From 39-52-133 sp035531075 (GTDB lineage Bacteria > Pseudomonadota > Gammaproteobacteria > Burkholderiales > Gallionellaceae), in the NCBI GenBank assembly GCA_035531075.1, contig DATKTO010000031.1:1-64000 (forward strand): a stretch of DNA of 64,000 nt. Reading direction: 5' to 3'. The first letter of the stretch is position 1. Every line of letters begins with the position of its first letter. Both the position numbers and the translations under genes were made by a program. The notes below the pieces were generated by a model. It saw only the letters and a program-made list of their open reading frames with translations. It ran no database searches and had not been told where the DNA came from. Positions 14,881 to 24,897 of the stretch are shown piece after piece.

Positions 14881-17049
14881 ATGAGTTATTCTGTGGGCAT
14901 CCCGACAAACTGCAATATCAGGAATGTTGAATATCGATTTGGTTCACCAGCCAGTAGAAAACTCCTAACCGAAGCCGATATGAACATGGTGTCTCTGCCT
15001 GCTATTAAATCAAAAATTGCCGCTCTATCCGAGCCTCTGCGTATTGGCATTGGACTCGGGCTGGGCTTTGCCGTGACCCTGACCCTTGTGATTCTTGTGA
15101 TGGTAGTGGGTTACAGCTATATGGCCAAAATTCAGGCGGATCTGGAGCAGATCACTCAGGTCAATAATGTAAAAACCGAACTGGCGCACACGATGAAGTT
15201 CGCCCAGCGCGATCGTTCGATGAGTCTTTATTCGCTTGCGATACTCACTGATGCGTTTGATAAAGATGCTGAACTCCGCCGTTTTGACAGCAAGGGAGCG
15301 GAATGGTGGCGAGCATGGGAAAAGTTTCAGGCGAAAGGCATGAATGCGCAAGAACAGGCACTTGCTGAGCGTATTAATAGCCTGGCGAAAGAGCGCAACA
15401 TAATTGTACAGGGGGCGGCAGATCTTGCCATGTCCCAGCATAATCAGGCTGTATACGATTACATCAGCAAGATAGCCATACCCGGCCAGCAGAAGCTGTC
15501 CGATGAAATAGACAAGTTGCTCCAGCTGCAGCAGGAACAGGCCCAACTGGCGGCCGCGAGTGCTGAAGAATCTTACGCCAGGGCGAGGGTGCTTTTGCTG
15601 TGGCTGTGCGGCCTTACCTTGTTAATAAGCATCGTGGTTGCTGCTTATGTTTTGCGGCGTGTGATGAGGCAATCACGCGAACTTGAGTACAAGGCTTTAT
15701 TTGACGACTTGACGGGCCTGCCCAACAGATCCTTGTTTTTTGACCGTCTGGGACAAGCTGCCTCGAGTTATGACAATGAGCAAAAGCCGTTTTCTATCGT
15801 ACTCGTGGATCTGGACCGTTTCAAAGAAGTCAACGATATGCAGGGCCATCATATCGGCGACCTTCTGCTCAGACATGTAGCACGGAGTCTAAGCGCCATG
15901 ATGCGCCGTACGGATACCGTGGCGCGCCTGGGCGGCGATGAATTTGTGTTGCTGCTCCCCGGTGCAACGGCCGAAGCTGCGGAGGCTATTGTTAACAAAG
16001 TGCTGCCTTCCCTGTGCCAGCGCGTGAACCTGGAAGGTGTCATGATCGATGTTGCTTCTTCCATGGGCATAGCCTGTTATCCGGAGCATGATGTTGATAT
16101 CACGCATTTGTTGTTAAAGGCTGATATGGCCATGTATGCCGCAAAGCGCGCGAATGTAGGATACCGGGTATATACGCCGGAAATAGAGGCTGTCGTTGCG
16201 AGGAATGTCGAGCGGCAAAACGATTTGCGCTACGCGATTGAACATGAGCAATTGCAGTTGCATTACCAGCCAAAAATCAGCCATCACACCGGCTCCATTA
16301 TGGGGGTCGAAGCACTGGTGCGCTGGAATCACCCTGTGCGCGGATTAATGGGACCCGATGAGTTTATTCCGCTGGCAGAATCCTGCGGGCTGATCCAGCC
16401 CCTGGCGCTGTGGGTGCTGAAAGCGGCGTTTCAGCAGAGCGTAAAATGGCACGAAGCCGGGCACGTGTTTACGATTTCGATTAATCTCTCCACCCGAAAC
16501 TTGCTGGATGGCGATTTGCCGGGGCGGGTGGCCAAGCTGCTTGCAAGCTATCAGGCCAAGCCGGAATGGCTGGTGTTTGAAATTACCGAAAGCGCGGTGA
16601 TGGCCGAACCGGCGCGGGCCCTGGAAACGCTGACCAGGATCAACAAGATGGGCATTCAGCTGTCGCTGGATGATTTTGGCACCGGCTACTCGTCCCTCGC
16701 TTACCTGAAAAAATTGCCCGTCAGCGAAATAAAAATCGACAAATCCTTTATCAAGGACATGGAACTGGATGCGAGTGATACCGTCATCGTCAGATCAACC
16801 ATCGCGCTCGGACACAATCTGGGGATGAAAGTCGTCGCTGAGGGTGTGGAAAATATGGAAATCTGGGATCTGCTCACTGCATTGGGTTGCGATGCGTCAC
16901 AGGGTTATTACATGAGCCGCCCCTTGACGGTAGCGGATCTGGACGAATGGATGAGCCATTCCGCCTGGGCAAAAGCGATGGAAAAACGTCCAGCCAGCTT
17001 CCCCGGTATCGAGCGGCGCAAGAGCATGCGCAGTTCTAACAACAATTGA
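14881..17049 (+). CDS. Membrane GGDEF-EAL cyclic-di-GMP enzyme
   Basis: Up to 722 aa. Two transmembrane helices (about 54-78 and 235-258) flank a periplasmic helical sensor of about 150 residues, followed by GGDEF (about 275-430) and EAL (about 445-695) domains. GGDEF (351-355) is intact and is preceded by an RRTD inhibitory site (342-345). EAL is intact (E477), with DDFGTGYSSL, KIDKSF and AEGVE. Both cyclase and phosphodiesterase chemistries are therefore possible, and this protein may set the cyclic-di-GMP level sensed by the riboswitch and PilZ protein elsewhere in the window. The start is uncertain: ATG at 14881 or at 14980 (MNMVSLPAIKS). Confidence 0.92.
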   Translation: MSYSVGIPTNCNIRNVEYRFGSPASRKLLTEADMNMVSLPAIKSKIAALSEPLRIGIGLGLGFAVTLTLVILVMVVGYSYMAKIQADLEQITQVNNVKTELAHTMKFAQRDRSMSLYSLAILTDAFDKDAELRRFDSKGAEWWRAWEKFQAKGMNAQEQALAERINSLAKERNIIVQGAADLAMSQHNQAVYDYISKIAIPGQQKLSDEIDKLLQLQQEQAQLAAASAEESYARARVLLLWLCGLTLLISIVVAAYVLRRVMRQSRELEYKALFDDLTGLPNRSLFFDRLGQAASSYDNEQKPFSIVLVDLDRFKEVNDMQGHHIGDLLLRHVARSLSAMMRRTDTVARLGGDEFVLLLPGATAEAAEAIVNKVLPSLCQRVNLEGVMIDVASSMGIACYPEHDVDITHLLLKADMAMYAAKRANVGYRVYTPEIEAVVARNVERQNDLRYAIEHEQLQLHYQPKISHHTGSIMGVEALVRWNHPVRGLMGPDEFIPLAESCGLIQPLALWVLKAAFQQSVKWHEAGHVFTISINLSTRNLLDGDLPGRVAKLLASYQAKPEWLVFEITESAVMAEPARALETLTRINKMGIQLSLDDFGTGYSSLAYLKKLPVSEIKIDKSFIKDMELDASDTVIVRSTIALGHNLGMKVVAEGVENMEIWDLLTALGCDASQGYYMSRPLTVADLDEWMSHSAWAKAMEKRPASFPGIERRKSMRSSNNN

Positions 17050-17105
17050 GTTGCGCATACCACGCCAACGTTTTTTTCTTCCGTAACGTCTCTTGAATTC
17101 CTGCC

Positions 17106-18656
17106 ATGAAACATCTGTTGTCAAATAAATACATCGTCGTATTCTGTGCCGGCCTGCTTGGCGTGCTGGGTTTCGCGCCCTTTTCCTTTTACCCGCTGGC
17201 CGTGCTGGCGCTGGCTATACTGTTCGTGCAGTGGCAACACGCACGCGGCAAGTGGATGGCGGCAAGACTGGGTTTCGCCTTTGGCTTCGGCCTGTTCAGT
17301 GCGGGCATAGGCTGGCTGTATGTTGCGCTGCATGACTATGGCGGCATGCCGATGCCGCTGGCAGCCATAGCCATTTCACTATTCGCGGCGCTGCTCGCCT
17401 CTTTTCCCGCCGCTGTCGGGTACGCGCAGGCAAGGTTGCGTGCCAGATTCGGCGGGCGCGAGGGAGTAGCCAGCAATATTGTGCTGCTGTTGTTGATCCC
17501 TGCGCTTTGGGTCTTGCTTGAGTGGTTGCGCGGTTTGCTGCTCACAGGATTCCCGTGGCTGTCGCTGGGCTATACCCAGGCGGCGGACAGCCCTCTGGCC
17601 GGCTATGCACCTCTGCTCGGCGTGTATGGCGTATCGCTGCTCGTGGCGGTCAGCGCAGGCCTGCTGGCCTTGCTGTGGCTGATGCGCCCGCGTAAACAAA
17701 TAATACACAGCAAACAGGGAAAAATTGCCTGCGCAATATTAGTGCTGCTCTGGCTGAGTGGCGCAATGTTGCGTGCCGTGGAGTGGACGCAGCCGGAAGG
17801 TGAGCCGCTCAAGGTGAGCCTGTTGCAGGGCAACATAGCGCAGGGCATGAAATTTGACGAGGATAGCCTGGTCGGCACGCTGGAAACCTATCGACGCCTG
17901 GCACAGAGCAGCGATGCGCGGCTGATCGTGATGCCGGAGACAGCCTTGCCGCTGTTGCGCGAAGAATTGCCGGAGAATTACAGTGACATCTTGCGCAATC
18001 AAGTGCGCGACAAGGCAGGCGATATGCTGATAGGCCTGTTCGAGCGCGACCGAGGGCTGTATTACAACAGCGTGGTAACGCTGGGCAGCGCTGAGGGCCA
18101 GAGCTACCGCAAGAATCATCTGGTGCCTTTCGGCGAATTTATTCCCCTGCGTCCAGTGCTGGGCTGGTTGATCAATGAAATACTGCAGATTCCGATGTCC
18201 GACCAGGCCAGAGGCGGCGATCGCCAGCAAGTGTTGCATGTTGCCGGCCAGCGCGTGGCGGTGGATATTTGTTACGAGGATGCCTTTGGCGAGGAAATCA
18301 TCCGTTACCTGCCCGAAGCCAGCCTGCTGGTGAATGTCACCAACGATGCCTGGTACGGAAAATCGCACGCCGCGATGCAGCATAACCAGCTCTCGCAAAT
18401 GCGCGCGCTGGAAACAGGGCGCATGATGCTGCGCGCGACCAATACCGGCGTGACGTCCATCATCGGTACTGATGGACGAATTCTGCAGATGTTGCCGCAA
18501 CATGAAGAAGGCGTACTCACCGGCACGGTGCAGGGATACACCGGCAGCACGCCCTACGTGCGCTGGGGCAATGCGTCAATGCTGGGCTTGATTGCCCTGA
18601 TGCTGGCGGCAGCCTGGCGGCTGCGCCACAGTGCTGCCTGGCAGCGGACTGGCTGA
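17106..18656 (+). CDS. lnt: Apolipoprotein N-acyltransferase
   Basis: A 516-aa inner-membrane enzyme that adds the third acyl chain to lipoproteins. About 6-7 N-terminal helices precede a nitrilase-like periplasmic domain (about 230-480). Catalytic residues can be placed at Glu278 (VMPETALP), Lys336 (YRKNHLVPFGEF) and Cys389 (VDICYEDAFGE). Length is typical. Its stop TGA overlaps the ATG of the downstream GIY-YIG gene. Confidence 0.96.
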   Translation: MKHLLSNKYIVVFCAGLLGVLGFAPFSFYPLAVLALAILFVQWQHARGKWMAARLGFAFGFGLFSAGIGWLYVALHDYGGMPMPLAAIAISLFAALLASFPAAVGYAQARLRARFGGREGVASNIVLLLLIPALWVLLEWLRGLLLTGFPWLSLGYTQAADSPLAGYAPLLGVYGVSLLVAVSAGLLALLWLMRPRKQIIHSKQGKIACAILVLLWLSGAMLRAVEWTQPEGEPLKVSLLQGNIAQGMKFDEDSLVGTLETYRRLAQSSDARLIVMPETALPLLREELPENYSDILRNQVRDKAGDMLIGLFERDRGLYYNSVVTLGSAEGQSYRKNHLVPFGEFIPLRPVLGWLINEILQIPMSDQARGGDRQQVLHVAGQRVAVDICYEDAFGEEIIRYLPEASLLVNVTNDAWYGKSHAAMQHNQLSQMRALETGRMMLRATNTGVTSIIGTDGRILQMLPQHEEGVLTGTVQGYTGSTPYVRWGNASMLGLIALMLAAAWRLRHSAAWQRTG

Positions 18657-18925
18657 TGAACTGGGTGTGCTATTTGCTGCGTTGTGCTGACGATACGTAT
18701 TACTGCGGCATTACCAACCACATGGAAAAACGCCTGGCGGTTCACAATGCAGGCGAGGGGGCCAAGTACACGCGCGGCCGCCTTCCAGTAAGCGTGGCGT
18801 ATCGCGAAAGTTGTGCGGATAAATCGGCTGCGCTTAAAAGAGAGTTGCAGATTAAACGCATGCGGCGCAGCGAAAAGCAGGCGCTGTTGCAGGAAAATTG
18901 CCTTAAAGAGAACTCCAAAATCTGA
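18656..18925 (+). CDS. GIY-YIG nuclease-superfamily protein (UPF0213)
   Basis: An 89-aa single-domain protein like E. coli YhbQ: VCYLLRCADDTYYCGIT aligns to the GIY-YIG motif, and Arg near residue 26 (MEKRL) is the conserved basic residue. Members are small structure-dependent nucleases. The ATG overlaps the lnt stop (TGATG), so the two are translationally linked. Confidence 0.9.
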   Translation: MNWVCYLLRCADDTYYCGITNHMEKRLAVHNAGEGAKYTRGRLPVSVAYRESCADKSAALKRELQIKRMRRSEKQALLQENCLKENSKI

Positions 18926-18954
18926 ATCGGGCAGTCAACCTGCCGGTGTCATGG

Positions 18955-19284
18955 CTACTTGCAGGACTTCTGAATTACTTTCATCAAATCAGTAAGATAT
19001 TTGACAGCGGTAACTTCGTCGCTGAGCGGAATGGAAATGAATTGGGTGCCAAAGTTAACGACTACTCTGCGGCTCGTAATATTGTTATCCATGACCTCAA
19101 TGGACGATACTTTGTTTCCGTCGAATACCAGCTTGTCGCTCACGATAATAAAGCATGGCCTGTTACTGCGCGGTACGTTACCTTCCTGAATGTCCTCTGT
19201 AGCGGCAATCGCTGGTGCGAACCATAACAGAGCCAGAAGTGAGACAAAGTGTATCTTGATATGAACTGTATTCATGTGATTCAT
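18955..19284 (-). CDS. Secreted hypothetical protein
   Basis: A 109-aa protein with a clear signal peptide (IHFVSLLALLWFAPAIAA, cleavage around residue 28) and an approximately 80-aa periplasmic part containing two Cys, which could form a disulfide. I do not recognise the family. It stands alone, convergent with the GIY-YIG gene. Met1 and Met4 are both possible starts. Confidence 0.6.
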   Translation of the reverse strand: MNHMNTVHIKIHFVSLLALLWFAPAIAATEDIQEGNVPRSNRPCFIIVSDKLVFDGNKVSSIEVMDNNITSRRVVVNFGTQFISIPLSDEVTAVKYLTDLMKVIQKSCK

Positions 19285-19559
19285 CTGTAAATTTGATTGA
19301 TTGAAAAATGAGAAAGTGTCGGTGATACGTAGTCTGTAAACATAATGGGTGGTCGATTCTAACCCAAATTCCGAATGACATTAAGCTTAAACGCCGAAGT
19401 TGTCCGCATCAAAACTCTGAATTTGGGGTCAGGATTACTTCGTGGCGGAAGGCATGTATGCGGATTCGGCCTGCTCGAATCCCCAAGGTCAGATATTTTT
19501 GTGTGGTATATTTTCGCTAAACCCCTTAACGCAGCTATGTTGAACTATAAGGAATACTT

Positions 19560-21305
19560 ATGTCGATCAGGCTTACGCTGCACGCATTATTGATAGTTGC
19601 CTCGTTTGCATCGGAACTTGCACAGGCAGAGGTAAAAGAATACATCCGCGACTACAACTATCAGGGCGAGCAATACGACACGGCAGCATCGTGTCGTGTC
19701 AACGCCATTGATGGCGTCAGGCGCGAGTTGCTGCAAGAGCTCGGTACCTATGTGGGGTCGGTGGTGAAGATGAGCCAGGATTCGCTGGGCAATTCTTACA
19801 TGAGCCACGACGTGATCAATATCACCGCCGGTATCGTGGCACTGAAGGTGTTGAACGAAAGATGGAATCAGCCCGTGTATTATGTCAAGGCGGGCATGAA
19901 AGCCGATCCGGATGACGTGCTGGCGAAGTTGAAAGCGATGCGTGCCGATCTGGAACTGGAAAAATCGCTGCGGGAATCATACGAGGAATTACAGAATTCA
20001 CGCAATGAAGTGGCGCAGCTGAAAGCACAACTTGCGCAAATGATGCTTTCACGCGATGCCCAGACTGCCGCCAAGCCCGCAGTTCCAGCACCAGTTCCAG
20101 CACCAGCACTAGCACTAGCACCAGTTCCAGCACCAGCACCAGCACCAGTTCCAGCTCCAGCTCCAGCTCCAGCTCCAGCTCCAGCTCCAGCTCCAGCACC
20201 CGATCCCGTTTTAGAAGCGAAACCCGACGCAGCGCAATTGAATGCGCAGCAGGCGCAAACGGAACTTGCCCGAGATGCTGCAGCGGCTAAATCTGCCCTG
20301 CCTGCTGTCTTTGTTCCCGCTGTCACCGTAAAACCCGCCTTGGCACCCAGTGCAGATAAGCTGGTGGCACAATATGTGAAAGCGGTGCAAGGCGTTGAAG
20401 TCGGTGAGGCGTTTCAGCGTGCTATGGCTGCCCGGATGAATGGTGATTTTGATGCGATGGTGAAAGAAGTCAGGCCGCTGGCTGAAAAGGGCTACGCCAA
20501 AGCCGAGCTGCAAATGGGATGGATCTATGAACGCGGCCTGGGTGTGCCGCAGGACTATCAGCAGGCACGCGACTGGTATTTAAAAGCTGTAGCCAGCGGT
20601 GATATTGATGCAAATGCCCAGATCGGATGGTTATACGAACGCGGGCTTGGTGTCGAGAAAAGTTATGAAAAAGCGGCTGAATATTATAGCCGCGCGCTCA
20701 ACGAAGGTAGTGCATGGGGCTATGCCCGCATGGGCTATCTCTACGAAACAGGCAAGGGGGTTAAGCTCAATTGGACCCAGGCCGCAGAATATTATCGCCT
20801 CGGTATGGAGAAAGGCAACTATAACGCGATGGCGCGCCTCGGTTTTCTGTACCAGTTGGGCAATGGTGTCCTGAGAGACGAGCACAAGGCTGCTGAGTTT
20901 TACAAGCAGGCAGTTGAGCATGGCGACCCTTTAGCCATGACCAGGCTGGGTCAGATGCATAATCTCGGGCATGGCGGGGTTTCGTTGGATCATGCCAAAG
21001 CGTTGGCGCTGCTCCGAGAATCGGTGCGGTATAAAGTGCCGGCAGCCTATGCTTTCATGGGCTTCATGTTTGAAAATGGCTGGGAGGTAAAGCAGGACTA
21101 TGACGCAGCAAAGAATTGGTACGAAAAGGCTGCCGAGCTGGATGCCCCGTTTGCTGAGTTCAGGCTGGGGGTGATGTATAAGGAAGGCAATGGAGTGACT
21201 CAAGACCGGCAGAAAGCAGAGTACTGGTTGGAACGTGCGGCCGGTAAAGGGAACGACAAAGCCGGGGCGGTTCTTTCGCGTATGCGCAATGGTATGAAAC
21301 GGTAG
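19560..21305 (+). CDS. Secreted Sel1-repeat protein with Pro-Ala linker
   Basis: A 581-aa exported protein: signal peptide (about 1-23), an approximately 100-aa N-terminal domain of unknown type, a coiled coil (about 122-165), a proline/alanine-rich linker (about 173-217, made of VPAP/APAP units), then at least seven Sel1-like repeats of 36 aa (about 315-570; motif ExxxxLGxxYExGxGVxxDxxxAxxWYxKA). Sel1 proteins scaffold protein-protein contacts, often in envelope stress or secretion. The linker is encoded by tandem 6-bp repeats (CCAGCA/CCAGCT, 20077-20203), so its length could vary between strains without a frameshift. Confidence 0.85.
   Translation: MSIRLTLHALLIVASFASELAQAEVKEYIRDYNYQGEQYDTAASCRVNAIDGVRRELLQELGTYVGSVVKMSQDSLGNSYMSHDVINITAGIVALKVLNERWNQPVYYVKAGMKADPDDVLAKLKAMRADLELEKSLRESYEELQNSRNEVAQLKAQLAQMMLSRDAQTAAKPAVPAPVPAPALALAPVPAPAPAPVPAPAPAPAPAPAPAPAPDPVLEAKPDAAQLNAQQAQTELARDAAAAKSALPAVFVPAVTVKPALAPSADKLVAQYVKAVQGVEVGEAFQRAMAARMNGDFDAMVKEVRPLAEKGYAKAELQMGWIYERGLGVPQDYQQARDWYLKAVASGDIDANAQIGWLYERGLGVEKSYEKAAEYYSRALNEGSAWGYARMGYLYETGKGVKLNWTQAAEYYRLGMEKGNYNAMARLGFLYQLGNGVLRDEHKAAEFYKQAVEHGDPLAMTRLGQMHNLGHGGVSLDHAKALALLRESVRYKVPAAYAFMGFMFENGWEVKQDYDAAKNWYEKAAELDAPFAEFRLGVMYKEGNGVTQDRQKAEYWLERAAGKGNDKAGAVLSRMRNGMKR
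20077..20203 (+). repeat. Tandem hexanucleotide repeat inside the Sel1 gene
   Basis: About twenty imperfect copies of CCAGCA/CCAGCT/CCAGTT encode the Pro-Ala linker. The unit is a multiple of three, so slippage would change linker length and not the frame. Confidence 0.9.
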
Positions 21306-21354
21306 AGAAAACCGCGGCGTAAATCCGGCGCAAGCGGGCAGAGTATTTTGACTG

Positions 21355-21684
21355 TTACAGTTCGTTATATTTTTTGGCGCTCCCCTTTGCTTTCGAAACT
21401 GGATATTTCAAATTGTTTTTTGCGCGTTTCTCCTGCATGATTTGAGATACATCCAGCTCATATTTGTCCGCCAGCATAAAGGCATAGGCAAATACATCCG
21501 CCAATTCATCTTTTAATTTTTCCGCGTCTGCTTCTTCCGCAGGTTTCCACAGAAATAATTCAAGCAACTCGCTGGCTTCGATGCTGAGCGCAATGGCCAG
21601 ATCCTTGGGGTTGTGAAACTGTGCCCAATCGCGTTCGTCGCGGAATTTTCGCAGTTCTTCGGTGATTTTGTTGATTTCAGTCAT
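21355..21684 (-). CDS. MazG-like nucleotide pyrophosphohydrolase
   Basis: A 109-aa protein of the short MazG/dCTPase group. The metal-binding pairs are visible: ExxE (EASE) and ExxD (ELAD) about 27 residues apart, with a Trp-rich segment between them. It should hydrolyse a non-canonical or excess nucleoside triphosphate. Convergent with the Sel1 gene and divergent from glyQ. Confidence 0.88.
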   Translation of the reverse strand: MTEINKITEELRKFRDERDWAQFHNPKDLAIALSIEASELLELFLWKPAEEADAEKLKDELADVFAYAFMLADKYELDVSQIMQEKRAKNNLKYPVSKAKGSAKKYNEL

Positions 21685-21817
21685 GTTGTCAGTCCGCTCG
21701 CAAGGTAGTTTGATGATACCGCATTATTTCGGCAATGATCAGGGGCACTGCTAGTTTCACCTAGTAAGTAAAATTGGAATAAAATGGCGGTTTTAGCAAT
21801 TCATCACGGTCTTTGCG

Positions 21818-22720
21818 ATGCTCACTTTTCAGCAAATCATTCTTACCCTGCAAAAATTCTGGGATAAACAGGGTTGTGCCCTATTGCAGCCCTATGACAT
21901 TGAAATGGGGGCGGGGACTTTTCATACCGCTACCTTCCTGCGCGCCATAGGCCCGGAACCCTGGCGCGCGGCCTATGCGCAGCCCTCGCGCCGTCCCAAG
22001 GACGGGCGCTACGGCGAAAATCCAAACCGCTTGCAGCACTATTATCAGTATCAGGTGGTGCTGAAACCGTCACCCGATAATATCCAGGAGCTTTACCTGG
22101 ATAGCTTGCGCGAGCTGGGCCTGGATCTGAACGAGCACGATATTCGCTTTGTCGAGGATGACTGGGAGTCGCCCTCGCTGGGTGCCTGGGGGCTGGGCTG
22201 GGAAGTGTGGCTGGACGGCATGGAAGTCACCCAGTTCACCTATTTCCAGGAAGTGGGCTCCTTGAGCTGTAAACCGGTTCTGGGTGAAATCACCTATGGT
22301 CTGGAGCGGCTGGCCATGTATTTGCAGGGCGTGGACAGCGTGTACGACCTGGTGTGGGCAAAAAACGGCGACAACGTGGTGACCTATGGCGACGTGTTTC
22401 ACCAGAATGAAGTCGAACAATCCAGATATAACTTCGAGCACTCCAACGTTGAGATGTTTTTTGCGCACTTCAACGAATATGAGAGTGAAGCCAAGCGGCT
22501 TATCGCGGCAGGCCTGGTGTTGCCTGGTTTCGAGATGGTGATGAAGTGCTCGCACAGTTTCAATATGCTGGATGCGCGCGGCGCGATTTCGGTGACCGAG
22601 CGCGCCGGCTATATTGGCCGGGTGCGCGCCTTGTCGCGCGAAGTAGCACAGGCCTATTATGACTCCCGCGAAAAGCTGGGTTTCCCGATGTGCAAAGATA
22701 AAGCGGGGGAGACAGCATGA
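21818..22720 (+). CDS. glyQ: Glycyl-tRNA synthetase alpha subunit
   Basis: A 300-aa catalytic subunit of the bacterial alpha2beta2 glycyl-tRNA synthetase. The start MLTFQQIILTLQKFWDKQGC is typical, as are YDIEMGAGTFHTATFLRAIGPEPW and CSHSFNMLDARGAISVTER. It overlaps glyS by 4 nt (ATGA), the classical arrangement. Confidence 0.98.
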   Translation: MLTFQQIILTLQKFWDKQGCALLQPYDIEMGAGTFHTATFLRAIGPEPWRAAYAQPSRRPKDGRYGENPNRLQHYYQYQVVLKPSPDNIQELYLDSLRELGLDLNEHDIRFVEDDWESPSLGAWGLGWEVWLDGMEVTQFTYFQEVGSLSCKPVLGEITYGLERLAMYLQGVDSVYDLVWAKNGDNVVTYGDVFHQNEVEQSRYNFEHSNVEMFFAHFNEYESEAKRLIAAGLVLPGFEMVMKCSHSFNMLDARGAISVTERAGYIGRVRALSREVAQAYYDSREKLGFPMCKDKAGETA

Positions 22721-24879
22721 GCGCCGATTCAAAGAAACAAACATTGTTGATCGAGTTGCTGACCGAAGAGTTGCCGCCCAAGGCACTGGAGCGCCTGTCA
22801 CTCAGCTTTGCTGACGATGTGTTTGCAGCGCTGCGTGAACAGGGGCTGGCCGGCGAAGACAGCGTATGTACGCCCTTTGCCACACCGCGCCGTCTGGCGC
22901 TGACCGTGAGCAACGTGGCCACCCAGCAGCCTGACCGCATGACAGAGCGCAAAGGCCCTGCCGTGTCCGCTTCACGCGATGCCGACGGCAAAATCAGCAA
23001 GGCACTGGAGGGCTTCATGCGCTCGGCCGGTGTGGTTTATGAACAGCTCAAGCTGGTGCACGATGGCAAGGCGGACTATTACGCCGCGCAGATCGAGCAG
23101 AAGGGAAAGTCACTCGATGACTATCTGCCCGAGATGGTGATACAGGCGCTGAAGAAACTGCCTATTCCCAAGCTCATGCGCTGGGGTGACAGCGAGCACC
23201 AGTTTGTACGCCCGGTAAAATCGCTGGTGCTGATGCATGGCGAGCGTATCGTGAAAGGCGAAGTGCTGGGTTGCAGCAGCAGTAATGTCACGCGCGGCCA
23301 TCGCTTCCTCTCCAGTGGCACCATCACCCTCAAGAATGCGGATGAATATGAGAATTCATTAGGCATCGTGGGCAATGTGGTTGCCGGTTTCAGGGCCAGG
23401 CGCAAAATGATCGCGGCGCAACTGGAACGCACGGCGAGCGAAATGGGTGCCGTATGGATAGGCCATGGCAGCCAGTCTATGCAGGAGCTGCTGTCTCTTT
23501 CGAGTATCGACCGCTGCACCTCCAGCACGCTGCTGGACGAGGTGACCGCGCTGGTGGAATGGCCGGTGGTTTACGTCGGCGAGTTCGATCAGGAATTCCT
23601 GGAAGTGCCGCAGGAGTGCCTGGTGTTGACCATGCAACAGAACCAGAAATATTTCCCCTTGCTGGATAAAGGCGGCAAGCTGCTCAATAAATTCCTGATT
23701 GTTTCCAACATGAAGGTGAAGAACAGCGCGCATATTATCGGCGGCAACCAGCGCGTGGTGCGCTCGCGCTTGTCCGATGCGCGCTTCTTCTTCAATCAGG
23801 ACCGCAAACAGAAGCTGGAATCGCGCGTCGACAAGCTGGGCAGTGTGGTGTATCACAACAAGCTGGGCTCGCAGCTGCAGCGGGTGGAACGCATCATCAC
23901 TCTCTCCGGCATGATTGCGCGCCTGCTCAATGCAGACAAGGCCAGTGCCGAGCTGGTGGCACGCCTGAGCAAGGCTGATTTGCTCACCGACATGGTGGGC
24001 GAATTTCCGGAACTGCAGGGGGTGATGGGCTATTATTACGCGCTGCATGATGGCGAGAAACCCGAAGTGGCCGAGGCGATCGCAGGCCATTACTATCCGC
24101 GTTTTGCGGGCGACAGCCTGCCCCAGGGACCGCTTGCCTGTGCGGTGGCGCTGGCAGACAAGCTGGAGACACTGGTGGGTATCTACGGTATCGGCCAGGT
24201 GCCGACGGGGGACAAAGATCCTTTCGGCTTGCGCCGCCATGCCCTGGGTGTGTTGCGCATCCTGATTGAAACCCCGCTGGAGCTGCCGTTGCCGGCACTG
24301 CTCAAAACCGCAGCGGAAAACTTCCCCGCCGGCATGTTGAGTGCAGCCGTAAGCGGTGAGCTGGAAGGCTTTATGATGGACAGGCTGCGCGGCTATCTGC
24401 GCGAGCGTGGTTATGACGCGACGCATATCGAAGCCGTTATTCCGATGCTCAATGGCAAGCTGTATCAGGCGACGCAGCGTCTCGATGGCGTGCGTTCCTT
24501 TGCAGCGCTGGAGACATCCAGGGACCTCGCGGCAGCCAACAAGCGGGTACAGAACATCATGCGTAAAAATATTGAAGAACTGGGTGCTGACAGCGCGATG
24601 AACAAGGTCAACAAACTGCTGCTGGTCGAGAAGCAGGAAGTGGATCTGTACCAGGCGATACAGGACATCATTCCATATTCCGTGCACTATATGGAGCGTG
24701 GTGAATATGCGCACAACCTCAAATCACTGGTTGCGCTGAAACCATTCATCGATGACTTCTTCAATCATGTGATGGTGATGACTGAAGACAAGGCGCTGCG
24801 TAAAAACCGCGCCGCCCTGTTGAATGAACTGGGCCGCCTGATGAACCAGGTTGCGGATATTTCCAAATTGGCTGTGTAA
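22717..24879 (+). CDS. glyS: Glycyl-tRNA synthetase beta subunit
   Basis: A 720-aa beta subunit required for tRNA recognition. The start LLIELLTEELPPKALERLS, internal GHRFLSSG and the C-terminal anticodon-binding-like helices match the family; length is normal. Its ATG overlaps the glyQ stop, and gmhB follows after 18 bp. Confidence 0.98.
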   Translation: MSADSKKQTLLIELLTEELPPKALERLSLSFADDVFAALREQGLAGEDSVCTPFATPRRLALTVSNVATQQPDRMTERKGPAVSASRDADGKISKALEGFMRSAGVVYEQLKLVHDGKADYYAAQIEQKGKSLDDYLPEMVIQALKKLPIPKLMRWGDSEHQFVRPVKSLVLMHGERIVKGEVLGCSSSNVTRGHRFLSSGTITLKNADEYENSLGIVGNVVAGFRARRKMIAAQLERTASEMGAVWIGHGSQSMQELLSLSSIDRCTSSTLLDEVTALVEWPVVYVGEFDQEFLEVPQECLVLTMQQNQKYFPLLDKGGKLLNKFLIVSNMKVKNSAHIIGGNQRVVRSRLSDARFFFNQDRKQKLESRVDKLGSVVYHNKLGSQLQRVERIITLSGMIARLLNADKASAELVARLSKADLLTDMVGEFPELQGVMGYYYALHDGEKPEVAEAIAGHYYPRFAGDSLPQGPLACAVALADKLETLVGIYGIGQVPTGDKDPFGLRRHALGVLRILIETPLELPLPALLKTAAENFPAGMLSAAVSGELEGFMMDRLRGYLRERGYDATHIEAVIPMLNGKLYQATQRLDGVRSFAALETSRDLAAANKRVQNIMRKNIEELGADSAMNKVNKLLLVEKQEVDLYQAIQDIIPYSVHYMERGEYAHNLKSLVALKPFIDDFFNHVMVMTEDKALRKNRAALLNELGRLMNQVADISKLAV

Positions 24880-24897
24880 CCATTTAGTCAGATAATT

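Noticed and set aside
14881..14979. N-terminal extension of the GGDEF-EAL protein
   Set aside because: Kept only as an alternative; this part has no domain and no clear ribosome site, so the start is left uncertain.
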